A stretch of DNA of 64,000 bases from Collinsella sp. (GCA_019414205.1 DXML01000006.1:1-64000); one strand, 5' to 3'; counted from the first letter of the stretch, positions 1-8,205 are shown. Numbers and translations: made by a program. Notes: generated by a model from the letters alone, not told the origin.

Positions 1-54
1 GACGCCGCCCTCTCAAGGCGGAGATCACCAGTTCGAATCTGGTACGGGCTACCA
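1..54 (+). tRNA. tRNA-Glu (CTC anticodon), 3' part only
   Basis: The window opens inside a tRNA. The anticodon stem is bases 5-9 paired with 17-21, enclosing a seven-base loop whose positions 34-36 read CTC (bases 12-14), which decodes the glutamate codon GAG. A five-base-pair T stem (27-31 with 39-43) encloses the loop TTCGAAT. The acceptor 3' strand is followed by an encoded ACCA (51-54). The 5' acceptor and D arm lie outside the window, so identity rests on the anticodon. Confidence 0.9.
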
Positions 55-64
55 CGCATCTGAT

Positions 65-98
65 ACCCGGTCTTTCCACGGAAGGCCGGGTTTTTTAT
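65..98 (+). terminator. Rho-independent terminator after tRNA-Glu
   Basis: A G+C-rich hairpin (CCCGG... with ...CCGGG, containing one bulge) runs directly into TTTTTT. It lies 11 bases after the tRNA CCA end and would end the tRNA transcript before the downstream membrane-protein gene. Confidence 0.8.
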
Positions 99-204
99 TA
101 TCAAACAACTGTCTGTCATTCCCGTTTGAACAAGAGCTTTGCGTTCTGCTTATGGCCCTTACGGGTACAATAACCAAGATATTTTGACTGTTAGAAGGAG
201 TCTC

Positions 205-1512
205 ATGACGGAGTCCTCTCAGCATACGTCTAAGCCCCAGGTCGAGGTTGAGGCCTCGGGCGGCGATGACAATAAGAGCGCACGCCGCGGCGCCATCTTT
301 ATCGGCGTCGTGCTGGTGGGTTATATCGTCTACCTGGTGGTAACCGGGCAGATGGGGCAGTTCTGGGCCGCTATGTCGAGCGTTCAGGCACCCTGGCTCG
401 TTGTCGCGTGTCTTTGCATGTTTATGTATCTGTTCTTTGGCATTGTGGCCTATGCGATCGCCGTCTGGCTCGACCCCAATTCGCCCGTCGGTATCCGCGA
501 CCTCATTTCGGTCGAGGCGAGCGGTATTTTCTTTGGCAACCTGACGCCCATGATGATGGGCTCTACGCCTGCCCAGATCTACCGCCTGACCAAAGCGGGC
601 CAAAACGTGGGCGAAGCGGGTGCCACGCAGTTCACCCGATTTATTGTGTATCAGTTTGGCCTCGTTGCCTGGGGCGCTATCCTATTGCTTGCTCGCATGC
701 CGTTTTTTGCCGAGCGCTATGGCGACATGACGCTGCTGTGCGTCTTTAGTTTTGGCGGTCACTGCTGCATCCTGCTCGGCATCTTCGCCGTCGCACTCAT
801 GCCTAAGACCGTCACGCGCGTCGCCCATTGCATCATCAATTGGCTCGAGCGCATAGGTGTCTCGGCCACTAAGATCGATGGATGGCGCTCGTTTGTCGAT
901 GGCGAGATCTACTCCTTCTCCGAGAAGTTCAAGCTTTCGGCCGGACATTTTTCTTCCATGCTGCTCACCGTGTTTATCACCATGCTGCAGCTTGCGTTTT
1001 TCTATCTGGTGCCGTATTTCCTGATGCTTGCCTTTGGCCACCACGAGGTCGACTTTTTCTCGGTCATGGCCGCGAGCGCCTTTGTCCAGCTGCTGAGCTC
1101 TGCGGTCCCCTTGCCCGGTGGCACCGGCGGTGCCGAGGGTGGCTTCGCGCTGTTCCTGGGTCATTTCTTTGGGTCGGCGTCGACCGCCGGTTATCTGCTG
1201 TGGCGCCTCATTACGTTTATCGCGCCGACGATTTTGGCTGCGCCCCTGCTGGGCCTTAAGAGCGCCCACAACGAGAGCATCCATGCGCGCTGGGATCGCG
1301 CGATGCGCAAGCTCGGCCGCACGCCTCAGACGCCCTCTGCGCCCACTAAGCCGCACCCCACGAATGCTGTTACCGTTGATCCCAAGAAGCACGCTCAGAA
1401 GGCTCCTGGGACCGCTAAGCCGACTCATAAAACCTATGTGCGCCAGACGGGCGACGGTATTCGCGTATCTCCGTCGGCACTCAATAAGAAGAAGCACCCT
1501 AAGTCGCAGTAG
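205..1512 (+). CDS. YbhN/UPF0104-type integral membrane protein (LPG synthase TM-region family)
   Basis: A 435-residue polytopic membrane protein. Hydrophobic segments begin at about residue 28 (GAIFIGVVLVGYIVYLVV) and continue as several further helices to about residue 350. The family hallmark near the C-terminal membrane part is visible as PLPGGTGGAEGGF, equivalent to the P-x-PGG-x-G-x-x-E-G motif of UPF0104/lysylphosphatidylglycerol synthase membrane domains. No catalytic aminoacyl-transferase domain follows; instead there is an about 85-residue Pro/Lys/Thr-rich cytoplasmic tail. Members are usually linked to lipid or glycolipid handling, but the substrate here is unknown. The ATG at 205 is chosen because GAAGGAG (194-200) sits at proper spacing; an upstream TTG at 139 in frame lacks a ribosome site. 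Confidence 0.8.
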   Translation: MTESSQHTSKPQVEVEASGGDDNKSARRGAIFIGVVLVGYIVYLVVTGQMGQFWAAMSSVQAPWLVVACLCMFMYLFFGIVAYAIAVWLDPNSPVGIRDLISVEASGIFFGNLTPMMMGSTPAQIYRLTKAGQNVGEAGATQFTRFIVYQFGLVAWGAILLLARMPFFAERYGDMTLLCVFSFGGHCCILLGIFAVALMPKTVTRVAHCIINWLERIGVSATKIDGWRSFVDGEIYSFSEKFKLSAGHFSSMLLTVFITMLQLAFFYLVPYFLMLAFGHHEVDFFSVMAASAFVQLLSSAVPLPGGTGGAEGGFALFLGHFFGSASTAGYLLWRLITFIAPTILAAPLLGLKSAHNESIHARWDRAMRKLGRTPQTPSAPTKPHPTNAVTVDPKKHAQKAPGTAKPTHKTYVRQTGDGIRVSPSALNKKKHPKSQ

Positions 1513-1556
1513 GGCAGTCGTGCGTTCTTCATGATGCGGGGTATATTTGTGCTGTT

Positions 1557-1590
1557 TGAGAGATAATCCTCTTACGTAGATTATCTCTCA
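1557..1590. promoter_or_regulatory. Perfect 12-bp inverted repeat upstream of tetR, candidate operator
   Basis: TGAGAGATAATC (1557-1568) and GATTATCTCTCA (1579-1590) are exact reverse complements separated by ten bases. There is no T-run afterwards, so it does not look like a terminator. Its position 38 bases before the TetR-family start codon suggests autoregulation by that protein; this is inference from position and symmetry. Confidence 0.6.
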
Positions 1591-1628
1591 TCTGTTGATG
1601 ATTGCTCGTATATCGAAGGGACACGCCC

Positions 1629-2240
1629 ATGGCAACCAGCAAACCGCGCCTTGATCGCCGCATCGTTCGCAGCCGCAATGCCATCCTTTCCGCTTTCGAG
1701 CGCCTGCTCATGGAAAAGCCGCTGGCAGACATTACGGTGAGTGCCATCGCGCGCGAGGCCAATGTCGACCGCAAGACCTTTTACGTTCACTTTGGTACGG
1801 TCGACGGCCTGCTCGATGCCATTGCCGTCGATGTGGTGGAGATGATTGTCGACTCGGTCGAGAAAACGCTTGCTTCAATGGACGGTGACACCAACGAGCG
1901 CGCCCTGGGAGCGGCGGCGACCTTCTTTAAAACCGTTAACGAGGCGCTGTGCAACAACCTGGTGCTCAATCGTCAGCTGATCGAGAACATTCCGCTCGAT
2001 GATTTTATGGCTCGTCTTCGTGCACCTCTCGAGCACGAGATTGCCGAGCGCAATCTGCTGCCCCACGGTCTTAAGGATGAGATGTTCGACTACTATCTGG
2101 CGTTTTTGCTGTCAGGCATTATCGGTATCTATCGCACGTGGGCGCTGTCTGACGGCTCGGTTCCTATTGAGCGCGTCTCTGAGGTCGCCAACGACCTGAC
2201 TCTCAATGGCCTGTCGAGTCTGGAATCTCGCTTGGATTAG
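1629..2240 (+). CDS. TetR/AcrR-family transcriptional regulator
   Basis: A 203-residue protein with an N-terminal TetR helix-turn-helix at about residues 35-66 (ITVSAIAREANVDRKTFYVH then F-x-T-V-D-G-L-L), followed by an all-helical ligand/dimer domain. The NVDRKTFYVHF recognition helix is typical of the family. It probably represses a nearby or its own promoter through the inverted repeat at 1557-1590. The inducer is not predictable. ATG 1629 is preceded by GAAGGG (1615-1620) at eight bases; a TTG at 1602 in frame lacks a ribosome site. No exporter gene is adjacent, so the usual regulator-pump pairing is not evident here. Confidence 0.85.
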   Translation: MATSKPRLDRRIVRSRNAILSAFERLLMEKPLADITVSAIAREANVDRKTFYVHFGTVDGLLDAIAVDVVEMIVDSVEKTLASMDGDTNERALGAAATFFKTVNEALCNNLVLNRQLIENIPLDDFMARLRAPLEHEIAERNLLPHGLKDEMFDYYLAFLLSGIIGIYRTWALSDGSVPIERVSEVANDLTLNGLSSLESRLD

Positions 2241-2242
2241 GC

Positions 2243-2334
2243 CTAATTGGGCTCGTCGGCGTGGAAATTCCTGTTCATGAAGTTCTCCGGCGCCTTGTAG
2301 ACCTCGCCGCGTAGGAGCTGTAGCCTGAGGACCC
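2243..2334 (-). pseudogene. Remnant of IS3-family transposase (OrfB) fragment
   Basis: Read on the minus strand, the stretch encodes GYSSY in one frame, then shifts into LLRGEVYKAPENF and MNRNFHADEPN before a TAG (2243-2245). This resembles the segment Y-S-S-Y-x-G-E-V ... N-R-x-F-x-A-x-x-P-N that precedes the first catalytic Asp of IS3/IS150-type OrfB transposases. Only about 30 codons remain, with a frameshift and a stop, so it is a dead fragment. It lies between the TetR gene and the first gene of the cobalamin/ABC block, marking a boundary. The assignment rests on recall of the family motif, not on a search. Confidence 0.55.
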
Positions 2335-2351
2335 TTAAAAGAAAGTCCAGT

Positions 2352-3668
2352 TTATCCTTCCCACTCCAATTGGGAATCCTCCGATGCGCCTTCGCACGCT
2401 TGCATGACCTCGATACCATGCGATCGTGCGAACTCGACGAGCTCTACGTTGCGGGCGTTTATGGTGCCGAAGGCGGCGGGGCACACGATAAGACGCGCGC
2501 AGTGGACGAGGAGCTCTTTGGCGCGGGCTATGGTTTTATCCCCGATCGGCTCGAAGGCGCGCTCGGCCACGCATTCCGCCGCTAGGTCGCGCGCAAGCTC
2601 GCAGTCGATGTCCCCTTCGTGCAGAACGCCCGCGTAGAACGCCTTGCCCTGCCGGATGAGCTGGCGAAACACAGCCGACCCCGTACCTGCGCCGGCGATG
2701 ACGAACGTGTGCGCATCGCCGTGCGGGCGTCCAATTTCCACGCTGCCGAAGCGCTCGTTGAAGGTGCCATGTTGAAGGCCGTAGAGCTCGCCAATCGTCT
2801 CGCGCGTGAATATGTCCTCGGGTGCGCCGGCGCGGAAGACCCGGCCGTCCTTCACGCAAATCACCTTGTCGGCGCTTTTCTGCGCGAGCTCGAGTTCGTG
2901 GATGGACATGATGACAGCCACATTCCGCGATTTCGCAAGGTGGCGAAGTATTCGCAGCAGGTCGATCTGGTAGCGGATATCGAGATACGACGTGGGCTCG
3001 TCGAGCACGAGCACACGCGGATCCTGTGCGATGGCGCGTGCGAGCATGACGCGCTGGCGTTGCCCGTCGCTTATCTGCATGAAGTCGCACTCGGCGAGCT
3101 CTTCCATATGTGCGGTTTTCATGGCCTCGTCGACCCGACTATGGTCGTTAGGCGAGAGTGCGCCCATTCGCCCGGTGTAGGGATGTCTTCCCGCCTCTAC
3201 GATATCGCGGCAGGTGAGGAGCTCGGTCCGGGGGCGATCTGTCAGCATAACGGCAAGGTTCCTTGCGAACTCCGCCGTCTTCCATCGGGAAATCTCCCGC
3301 CCGTCGAGCTCGACCGCGCCGGCAAGCGGTGCCAGATGGCGTGTGATGGTTTTCAAGATGGTCGACTTGCCCGAGCCGTTCGGCCCGATGAGCGCCACGA
3401 CATCGCCCGCGCGAACCTCCAGATCGACGCCTTCGACTACGACCTTCTTGTCGTAGCCCGCCGACAGGTCGCTTATGCGGAAAAGCGGCGCTCCGTCAGC
3501 CTGCGTTTCGACCGGAGTTTCGAGGTTCGGCTCCGCTCGGAGGAGGCGTTCCTCGCGCAGTTCCGCACGAGCCGAAAGTGCCTTCTGGCGCTTTCGTGCG
3601 AGCTCAGGACTGTCTAAGCATGGAATGTCCCCTCCGAGCGTTTTGGGCCGCGGCACGAATTCCCCCAT
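2352..3668 (-). CDS. Iron/tetrapyrrole-type ABC transporter ATPase with C-terminal extension
   Basis: A 438-residue ATPase of the FecE/BtuD class. Walker A is GPNGSGKST, the signature is ISDGQRQRVMLARAIAQ, Walker B is VLVLDEPTSYLD, and the switch His is in SIHELE. The ABC domain occupies about residues 60-310. Unusually it has a charged 60-residue N-terminal extension and an about 130-residue C-terminal domain with alternating beta-alpha character (FVIAGAGTGSAVFRQL, VLHEGDIDCELARDLAAE), seen in some FecE-like ATPases of unknown extra role. Its ATG directly follows the permease stop codon, so the two are translationally coupled. It would energise the FecCD permease encoded upstream. Confidence 0.85.
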   Translation of the reverse strand: MGEFVPRPKTLGGDIPCLDSPELARKRQKALSARAELREERLLRAEPNLETPVETQADGAPLFRISDLSAGYDKKVVVEGVDLEVRAGDVVALIGPNGSGKSTILKTITRHLAPLAGAVELDGREISRWKTAEFARNLAVMLTDRPRTELLTCRDIVEAGRHPYTGRMGALSPNDHSRVDEAMKTAHMEELAECDFMQISDGQRQRVMLARAIAQDPRVLVLDEPTSYLDIRYQIDLLRILRHLAKSRNVAVIMSIHELELAQKSADKVICVKDGRVFRAGAPEDIFTRETIGELYGLQHGTFNERFGSVEIGRPHGDAHTFVIAGAGTGSAVFRQLIRQGKAFYAGVLHEGDIDCELARDLAAECVAERAFEPIGDKTIARAKELLVHCARLIVCPAAFGTINARNVELVEFARSHGIEVMQACEGASEDSQLEWEG

Positions 3669-4709
3669 CTACCTCACCCGCTTCTTTAACATGAGCGCGA
3701 TAACCACCGGCGCGCCGAAGATGGCGGTGACGGCGCTGATGGAAAGTTCGACGGGAGAGAACAGTGTGCGCGCGATCAAATCGCAGCCCGCGCAGAAGAT
3801 GGCGCCTCCCAAGAAGCACGCGGGAATCACGCGGATGGGCTTCGACGACTTCAGCGCCGACTTCACGAGATGCGGAACCGCGATGCCTACGAACGACACC
3901 GGACCAGCGAACGCGGTCACGCAGGCGGAGAGCATGCTCGCTAGAAGGACGAGCACCACGCGGAAGCGTGCGACGTTCACGCCGACGCTTTTCGCGTAAG
4001 TTTCTCCCAGCTGGAAGGCGGAAAGGGGCTTCGATATCGCGAATACGCATGCGCTCACGGTGATCACCGTGAGCGCAATGACCGCCACGTCGTCCCAGCT
4101 CGAACCCGAGAAGCTACCCAAAGACCAGTTGTGCAGGTTCACGATGGACTGGTCGTCGGCGAAGGCGATGAGGAAGTTCGTCGCAGCCGAGCAGATGTAT
4201 CCCACCATGACGCCCGCCACGATGAGCATGGCCATGGAACTTATGCGCCGTGCGATGAGGAGCACGAAGCCGATGGTGATAAGCGAGCCCAGAAACGCTG
4301 CGGCCACCATGGCCGGCGAGGACATGGCCTGGTTCGCGCCTAGAAGCACGATCATCGTAAGCGCGACAACGAACTTTGCGCCCGAGGAGACGCCCAAGAT
4401 GAACGGGTCGGCGATGGGGTTGTTGAAAAACGTCTGCAGCAGGAACCCGGAAAGCGAAAGTGCCCCGCCGAGAAGCACGGCTGAAAGCACGCGCGGCAGG
4501 CGAATCTCCCAGATGACCTGGCTTTCCATGGAATTGGCCGCGCCGCCCGAAAGGATGCCGGGGATGTGGTCTGCGGGCACGAGCACGCTCCCGATGCACA
4601 GGTTGGCCCCGACGAGCACGATGAGGGCAACAGCGAGCAGCGCCGTCACGACGCGACACCGCGCGGCGCGCCCCGATTCGTCGTATGCCATGGAAAACCG
4701 GCTTCTCAT
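3669..4709 (-). CDS. FecCD-family ABC transporter permease (siderophore/B12/heme type)
   Basis: A 346-residue polytopic permease with about ten hydrophobic segments. Typical FecCD/BtuC features are IRLPRVLSAVLLGGALSLSG (residues about 70-89), NPIADPFILGVSSGA, and the C-terminal GPVSFVGIAVPHLVK coupling region. It pairs with the ATPase just downstream and the binding protein just upstream (gap of four bases). The family moves iron-siderophores, heme, cobalamin or cobinamide; context under a cobalamin riboswitch favours a corrinoid, tetrapyrrole or cobalt-related substrate, which is inference. Confidence 0.88.
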   Translation of the reverse strand: MRSRFSMAYDESGRAARCRVVTALLAVALIVLVGANLCIGSVLVPADHIPGILSGGAANSMESQVIWEIRLPRVLSAVLLGGALSLSGFLLQTFFNNPIADPFILGVSSGAKFVVALTMIVLLGANQAMSSPAMVAAAFLGSLITIGFVLLIARRISSMAMLIVAGVMVGYICSAATNFLIAFADDQSIVNLHNWSLGSFSGSSWDDVAVIALTVITVSACVFAISKPLSAFQLGETYAKSVGVNVARFRVVLVLLASMLSACVTAFAGPVSFVGIAVPHLVKSALKSSKPIRVIPACFLGGAIFCAGCDLIARTLFSPVELSISAVTAIFGAPVVIALMLKKRVR

Positions 4710-4713
4710 GGCG

Positions 4714-6285
4714 CTAACCGAGCTTCCTCAGATAATGGAAGTCGCTCGCGTCATTGCCGGTGAACGCCCCGTGCAGCTCGTCGATAATGTCGGCGGTAGA
4801 AGTCATCTGCTGGTACATGTCGGCGCTTGTGACCCAGACGTTGCCGTTCTTCACGGCTTTGAACTGCGACAATAGCGCGTTTTTGCCTACGAAGTCGTTC
4901 AAGGTGGTAACTGACTCGTCGATGGTGCCGTTGTAGACGATAATGTCGGCATCCTTCGCCGTCGCGTAGAAGCGCTCCATTTCGAGCGTTACTGACGAAC
5001 CTGACGTCGACGACGCCTGCGCGTCATCGAGCGCGTAGCTGCCGCCTGCAAGCTCGATCATCTGCGCCACGTAGTCGCCCGCCCGCCGCGTGACGGCGGC
5101 CCCGTTCGAGTTAATGTAGAAATACGCCACGGTTTTACCTGACGACGCGAGCCCCGACGTTTGCTCGACGCGGGCCTTCTGCTCGTTGAACAGGTGCGCG
5201 GCCTCGTCTTCCTTGTCGAACAGGACGCCGAAAAGCTTAATCCACTCGACGCGCCCGAGTGCTTCGGGCTCGCTCGACGACTGTTCGGTGAGCACGACGA
5301 GCCCGAGCTTCTGCAGCTTTTCCTTCACATCGGGCGTATGGTTGATCATGGTGTTCTCGATGGCGAGCGTGCAACCCGAGGCCGATATTCGCTCGTAGTC
5401 GGGCGCGCTGTACTTGCCGCCGTAGGCGATCGCCCCACTTTCGAGCGCGCTTTTGAAGCCTGCGACCGAGCAATCGTCGGCCTTCGTGCCCGACATGATG
5501 ATATTGTCGTTCGCATCGAGCGCGTCGACCAGGCACATCGTCGCCGACGACACGAGGTACACCTTGTCGGCGGGGCGCCTTATGACCGCGATGTCGGAGC
5601 TCAACCCATCAGGTACCTTCGCATCTTGCGGCACCACGAGGAAGCGCTCCCCGTTCGAAACGCAGATAAGCCGCAGGCCGCCTTCGAACTCGTCGACAGT
5701 GAAGTGCTTGGCGTATTCAAGCTGAAGCGTCCCCGTCGGCTCCCAGCCGCAGCCCAAATCGGCGTTGTGGAAGTCGGCCGCGGCGCTTGAGGCCGTTCTC
5801 GCAGGGGAGTCGCCGCTTGCATCGTCGCCCGATTTCTCCTTCATGGTGGATGAGTCGAAGTGGAGCGTGTAGTCGATGGTGTGCGGCGTCGACATGGCGA
5901 CGGTCTCGGCCGACACGGCGATGTCCTCGTCGAGCGTGACGGGTATCTCGAACGTGGAGTTGCCGCCGTCGTTTACGGGCGCGTAGTCCACGCCGTCGAC
6001 GGTCATCTTGTCGTAGTTCGAACTCGACCAGGTGATGGTCGCGGTGTAGGTGTCGCCATCCTTCACAATTGTGGTGGGTGAGGCAATGCTTGCGCGCCCT
6101 GACCCGCCGGAAAGTGAGACGCTCACAGTGTATTCCTGAGAGCCCGCCGTGCCACCGGTCGCGTTCGGGCTCGCACTGCACCCCGCGAAGGGAAGCGCGA
6201 GCAGGGCGACGAGAACGCAGGCGATCGCGCGCGCTGCGATGCTTCGGCGCTTCCTGCTTTCCCCCTTGGGGAGAATCGACCGCAT
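4714..6285 (-). CDS. NEAT-like domain fused to ABC substrate-binding lipoprotein
   Basis: A 523-residue lipoprotein: basic N-terminus, hydrophobic core, and lipobox LPFAGC with Cys36 as lipidation site. Residues about 45-150 form a beta-rich domain (TYTATITWSSSNYDKM ... STFEIPVTLDEDI) that resembles NEAT heme-binding domains. The remainder is a periplasmic-binding-protein fold of the iron/B12 class (IAVIRRPADKVYLVSS, LGLVVLTEQ, VEWIKLFGVLF). This arrangement suits capture of a tetrapyrrole or metal complex at the cell surface and delivery to the FecCD permease encoded four bases downstream. The ligand is not known. The similarity to NEAT is a by-eye judgement. Confidence 0.75.
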   Translation of the reverse strand: MRSILPKGESRKRRSIAARAIACVLVALLALPFAGCSASPNATGGTAGSQEYTVSVSLSGGSGRASIASPTTIVKDGDTYTATITWSSSNYDKMTVDGVDYAPVNDGGNSTFEIPVTLDEDIAVSAETVAMSTPHTIDYTLHFDSSTMKEKSGDDASGDSPARTASSAAADFHNADLGCGWEPTGTLQLEYAKHFTVDEFEGGLRLICVSNGERFLVVPQDAKVPDGLSSDIAVIRRPADKVYLVSSATMCLVDALDANDNIIMSGTKADDCSVAGFKSALESGAIAYGGKYSAPDYERISASGCTLAIENTMINHTPDVKEKLQKLGLVVLTEQSSSEPEALGRVEWIKLFGVLFDKEDEAAHLFNEQKARVEQTSGLASSGKTVAYFYINSNGAAVTRRAGDYVAQMIELAGGSYALDDAQASSTSGSSVTLEMERFYATAKDADIIVYNGTIDESVTTLNDFVGKNALLSQFKAVKNGNVWVTSADMYQQMTSTADIIDELHGAFTGNDASDFHYLRKLG

Positions 6286-6289
6286 GGCG

Positions 6290-6823
6290 TTACTTCAGTG
6301 CGGCGGCGCGCAGATCGACGCCGGCGGATTCGAACACGAGCGTGCGGTCGTACCACCGCTCCCTTTTAATGCTCCACGCGGCGCAGGCGGTGTCCTCGTC
6401 GAGCGCTTCAACGGGCACGTCGTAGGTGTACTTGCCTTCCGCGTTTTCCACATAGGGGATGAAGTCGGCCTCGCTCGCAGCGGCAGCCTCGTCGCCCGTG
6501 CCCATGAAGAGCTTGCCGTAGCCCGTGCCGGAAAGCGTCATCACGCAGTGCATGGAGCCGTTTTCCACGATGAGCTGGGCGTCCACAATCCTGAACATGT
6601 TCGAGCTGGAATCTACGGTGATCGGATAGGTGCCGTCGGCCACCTTGTCGGCGGTGATGGGGGCAGCGCTTGCGCCCTCGGGCGCATCGGCCGCCTGTTC
6701 GGTCTTTTCCTGGGAATCGGCATCGCTTGCCTTTGCGCTGTCGCTTGAATTTCCGGCACAGCCGGCGAGTGAGAACGCGAGAAGCGCCGCCGACAGGGCG
6801 AAGACGAGGGATTTCTTCAACAT
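6290..6823 (-). CDS. Small NEAT-like surface lipoprotein
   Basis: A 177-residue lipoprotein with signal peptide and lipobox FSLAGC (Cys22), an acidic/serine linker, and one beta-rich domain of about 110 residues (TYPITVDSSSNMFRIVDAQL, YGKLFMGTGDEA, YTYDVPVEALDED). The domain resembles the NEAT-like part of the larger binding protein downstream, so the two may pass a ligand between them. The ATG at 6823 is preceded by GAAAGG; an earlier in-frame start at 6922 lies within the intercistronic hairpin and has no ribosome site. It lies four bases upstream of the binding-protein gene, within the same operon. Function beyond ligand capture is not known. Confidence 0.65.
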   Translation of the reverse strand: MLKKSLVFALSAALLAFSLAGCAGNSSDSAKASDADSQEKTEQAADAPEGASAAPITADKVADGTYPITVDSSSNMFRIVDAQLIVENGSMHCVMTLSGTGYGKLFMGTGDEAAAASEADFIPYVENAEGKYTYDVPVEALDEDTACAAWSIKRERWYDRTLVFESAGVDLRAAALK

Positions 6824-6885
6824 GGAGGGGTTCCTTTCAATCGCCTCGACCGCCCGCGCCGTGCGGTGGGCGGGCGGGATGCGAA

Positions 6886-6958
6886 TGCAACGGGCATGCG
6901 CCGTCGGTCGGGGAAGGCGCATGCCCGTTGCACGGGGACGCGATCGGCGCCCCCGTGC
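6886..6958 (-). promoter_or_regulatory. Two tandem intercistronic hairpins after cbiK
   Basis: Between the cbiK stop and the small lipoprotein start are two strong inverted repeats. One has 17-bp perfect arms (6886-6902 and 6916-6932) with a 13-base loop. The other has arms GCACGGGG and CCCCGTGC (6930-6937 and 6951-6958). Neither is followed by a T-run on the minus strand, so mRNA stabilisation, processing or partial attenuation within the operon is more likely than full termination. Confidence 0.6.
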
Positions 6959-6967
6959 GCGGCGAGT

Positions 6968-7894
6968 TTACAGCTTGGCGATGGCGTCGTCCACGTGCGA
7001 GACGTAGATGTCGTCGACCGCGGCGTTCTGTCCCAGACCCTGGAGCAGGCACGTCACTTCGAAGCCGGCGGCCACGAACTTCGCAGCCCAGCTGTCGGGG
7101 TCGGTCTCGTCTGCCATGTCGTTGTTCGCGTGGTCGCCCGCGACCACCATGAACGGCGCGAGCACGGCCTTCTTGTACCCTGCGGCGCTCGCAGCGGCGA
7201 TAACATCCTCGCAGGTCGGTTCAGCCTCGACGGTGCCGACGAAGAACTGCGTCAAGCCCTCGTTCTTGAACACTTCCTGCATCTTGGCATAGTCGGCGTT
7301 GGAATCTGCTTCGGTGCCGTGGCCCATGAGGCACAGCGCCGTCTTGCCGTCGTCGAAGGACGCCATGTTCTCCTTAATGGCTGCGGCCACCTTCTTGTAG
7401 TCGTCGTCGGAGGTGAGCAGCGGGTCGCCGAGCGAGATCTTGTCGAACTTGTCGGCGTATTTGTCGAGCTCGTCTTTCACGTCGGCGTATTCCAGGCCAG
7501 CCATGAGATGCGTCGGCTGCACGACGATTTCCTTCACGCCGTCTTCCACGCAGCGGTCGAGCGCCTCGGTCATGTTGTCGATCGTGATGCCGTCGCGCTT
7601 CTTCAGCTTGTCGATGATGATCTGCGCGGTGAAGGCGCGGCGGATGTCGTAGTCCTGCCAGTACTTCTCGCGGATAGCGTCTTCGATGGCGCCGATGGTG
7701 ATGTGGCGCGAGTCGTTGTAGCTCGTGCCGAAGCTCGTGACGAGAATGACCGGCTTCACGGCCATCTCCTTTTCGCTCGATTTCTCGGAACTCGCGGAGG
7801 TGCTGGAGCAGCCCGCGAGCGCGACTCCGGCGAGCGCGACGGCTCCGGTTGCTGCGGCGCCCATGAAGCCGCGGCGTGACATCTGGTCGGACAT
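6968..7894 (-). CDS. cbiK: CbiK-type sirohydrochlorin cobaltochelatase with Tat/lipoprotein signal
   Basis: A 308-residue class II chelatase. All expected active-site motifs are present: VQPTHLM (His129), CLMGHGTEADS (His192), FVGTVEAEP (Glu223) and VVAGDHANNDMA (His255). It would insert Co(II) into sirohydrochlorin, or another metal into a tetrapyrrole. Unusually it begins with a twin-arginine signal (MSRRGF, Arg7-Arg8) and a lipobox ALAGC (Cys29), predicting export and membrane anchoring, like the periplasmic CbiK(P) known from Desulfovibrio. It is the first gene behind a cobalamin riboswitch and precedes NEAT-like lipoproteins and a FecCD transporter. ATG 7894 has GGAAAGGG upstream; upstream in-frame starts fall in the riboswitch. 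No cytosolic CbiK/CbiX is visible in the window. Confidence 0.85.
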   Translation of the reverse strand: MSDQMSRRGFMGAAATGAVALAGVALAGCSSTSASSEKSSEKEMAVKPVILVTSFGTSYNDSRHITIGAIEDAIREKYWQDYDIRRAFTAQIIIDKLKKRDGITIDNMTEALDRCVEDGVKEIVVQPTHLMAGLEYADVKDELDKYADKFDKISLGDPLLTSDDDYKKVAAAIKENMASFDDGKTALCLMGHGTEADSNADYAKMQEVFKNEGLTQFFVGTVEAEPTCEDVIAAASAAGYKKAVLAPFMVVAGDHANNDMADETDPDSWAAKFVAAGFEVTCLLQGLGQNAAVDDIYVSHVDDAIAKL

Positions 7895-8061
7895 GGTTTT
7901 CCCTTTCCTCGGTTTGCCGGTCCCCCGGCGACAGTTGCTTATCGGCACAAGCGAAAGAAAAGCGCGCTCGTCCGCAAAGGGATAGCGCGCCTGTTTCTTG
8001 CATTCGAAAGGGAAGCGCACTCCTCGGGGTTCACAAGGAGCTAACGCCACGGCGATGCCGT

Positions 8062-8205
8062 GAGGAAAAGGCGAAGCAGTCTGGCTTGGGGCGCGAGGCG
8101 GTTCGCCCGCGCGTCCTACACAGTAATGTCCCTTGCCCAGGATTCCCACCTGGTTCCCTCCGCAAGCCAGCGCGGACTGTGTGGGCGCCGCGCCGGTCGT
8201 TTCCT
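8062..8205 (-). ncRNA. Cobalamin riboswitch controlling cbiK-ABC operon
   Basis: On the minus strand the conserved core reads GGGAACCAGGTGGGAATCC (8140-8158), then ACATTACTGTG (the B12-box region, 8118-8128) and AAGCCAGACTGC (8076-8087). The order and spacing match the cobalamin riboswitch. A downstream hairpin CACGGC/GCCGTG (8048-8062) and a GCCGG/CCGGC hairpin (about 7922-7935) just before the ribosome site could form the expression platform. Cobalamin binding should reduce expression of the leftward chelatase/transport operon. The ends are approximate. Confidence 0.85.
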
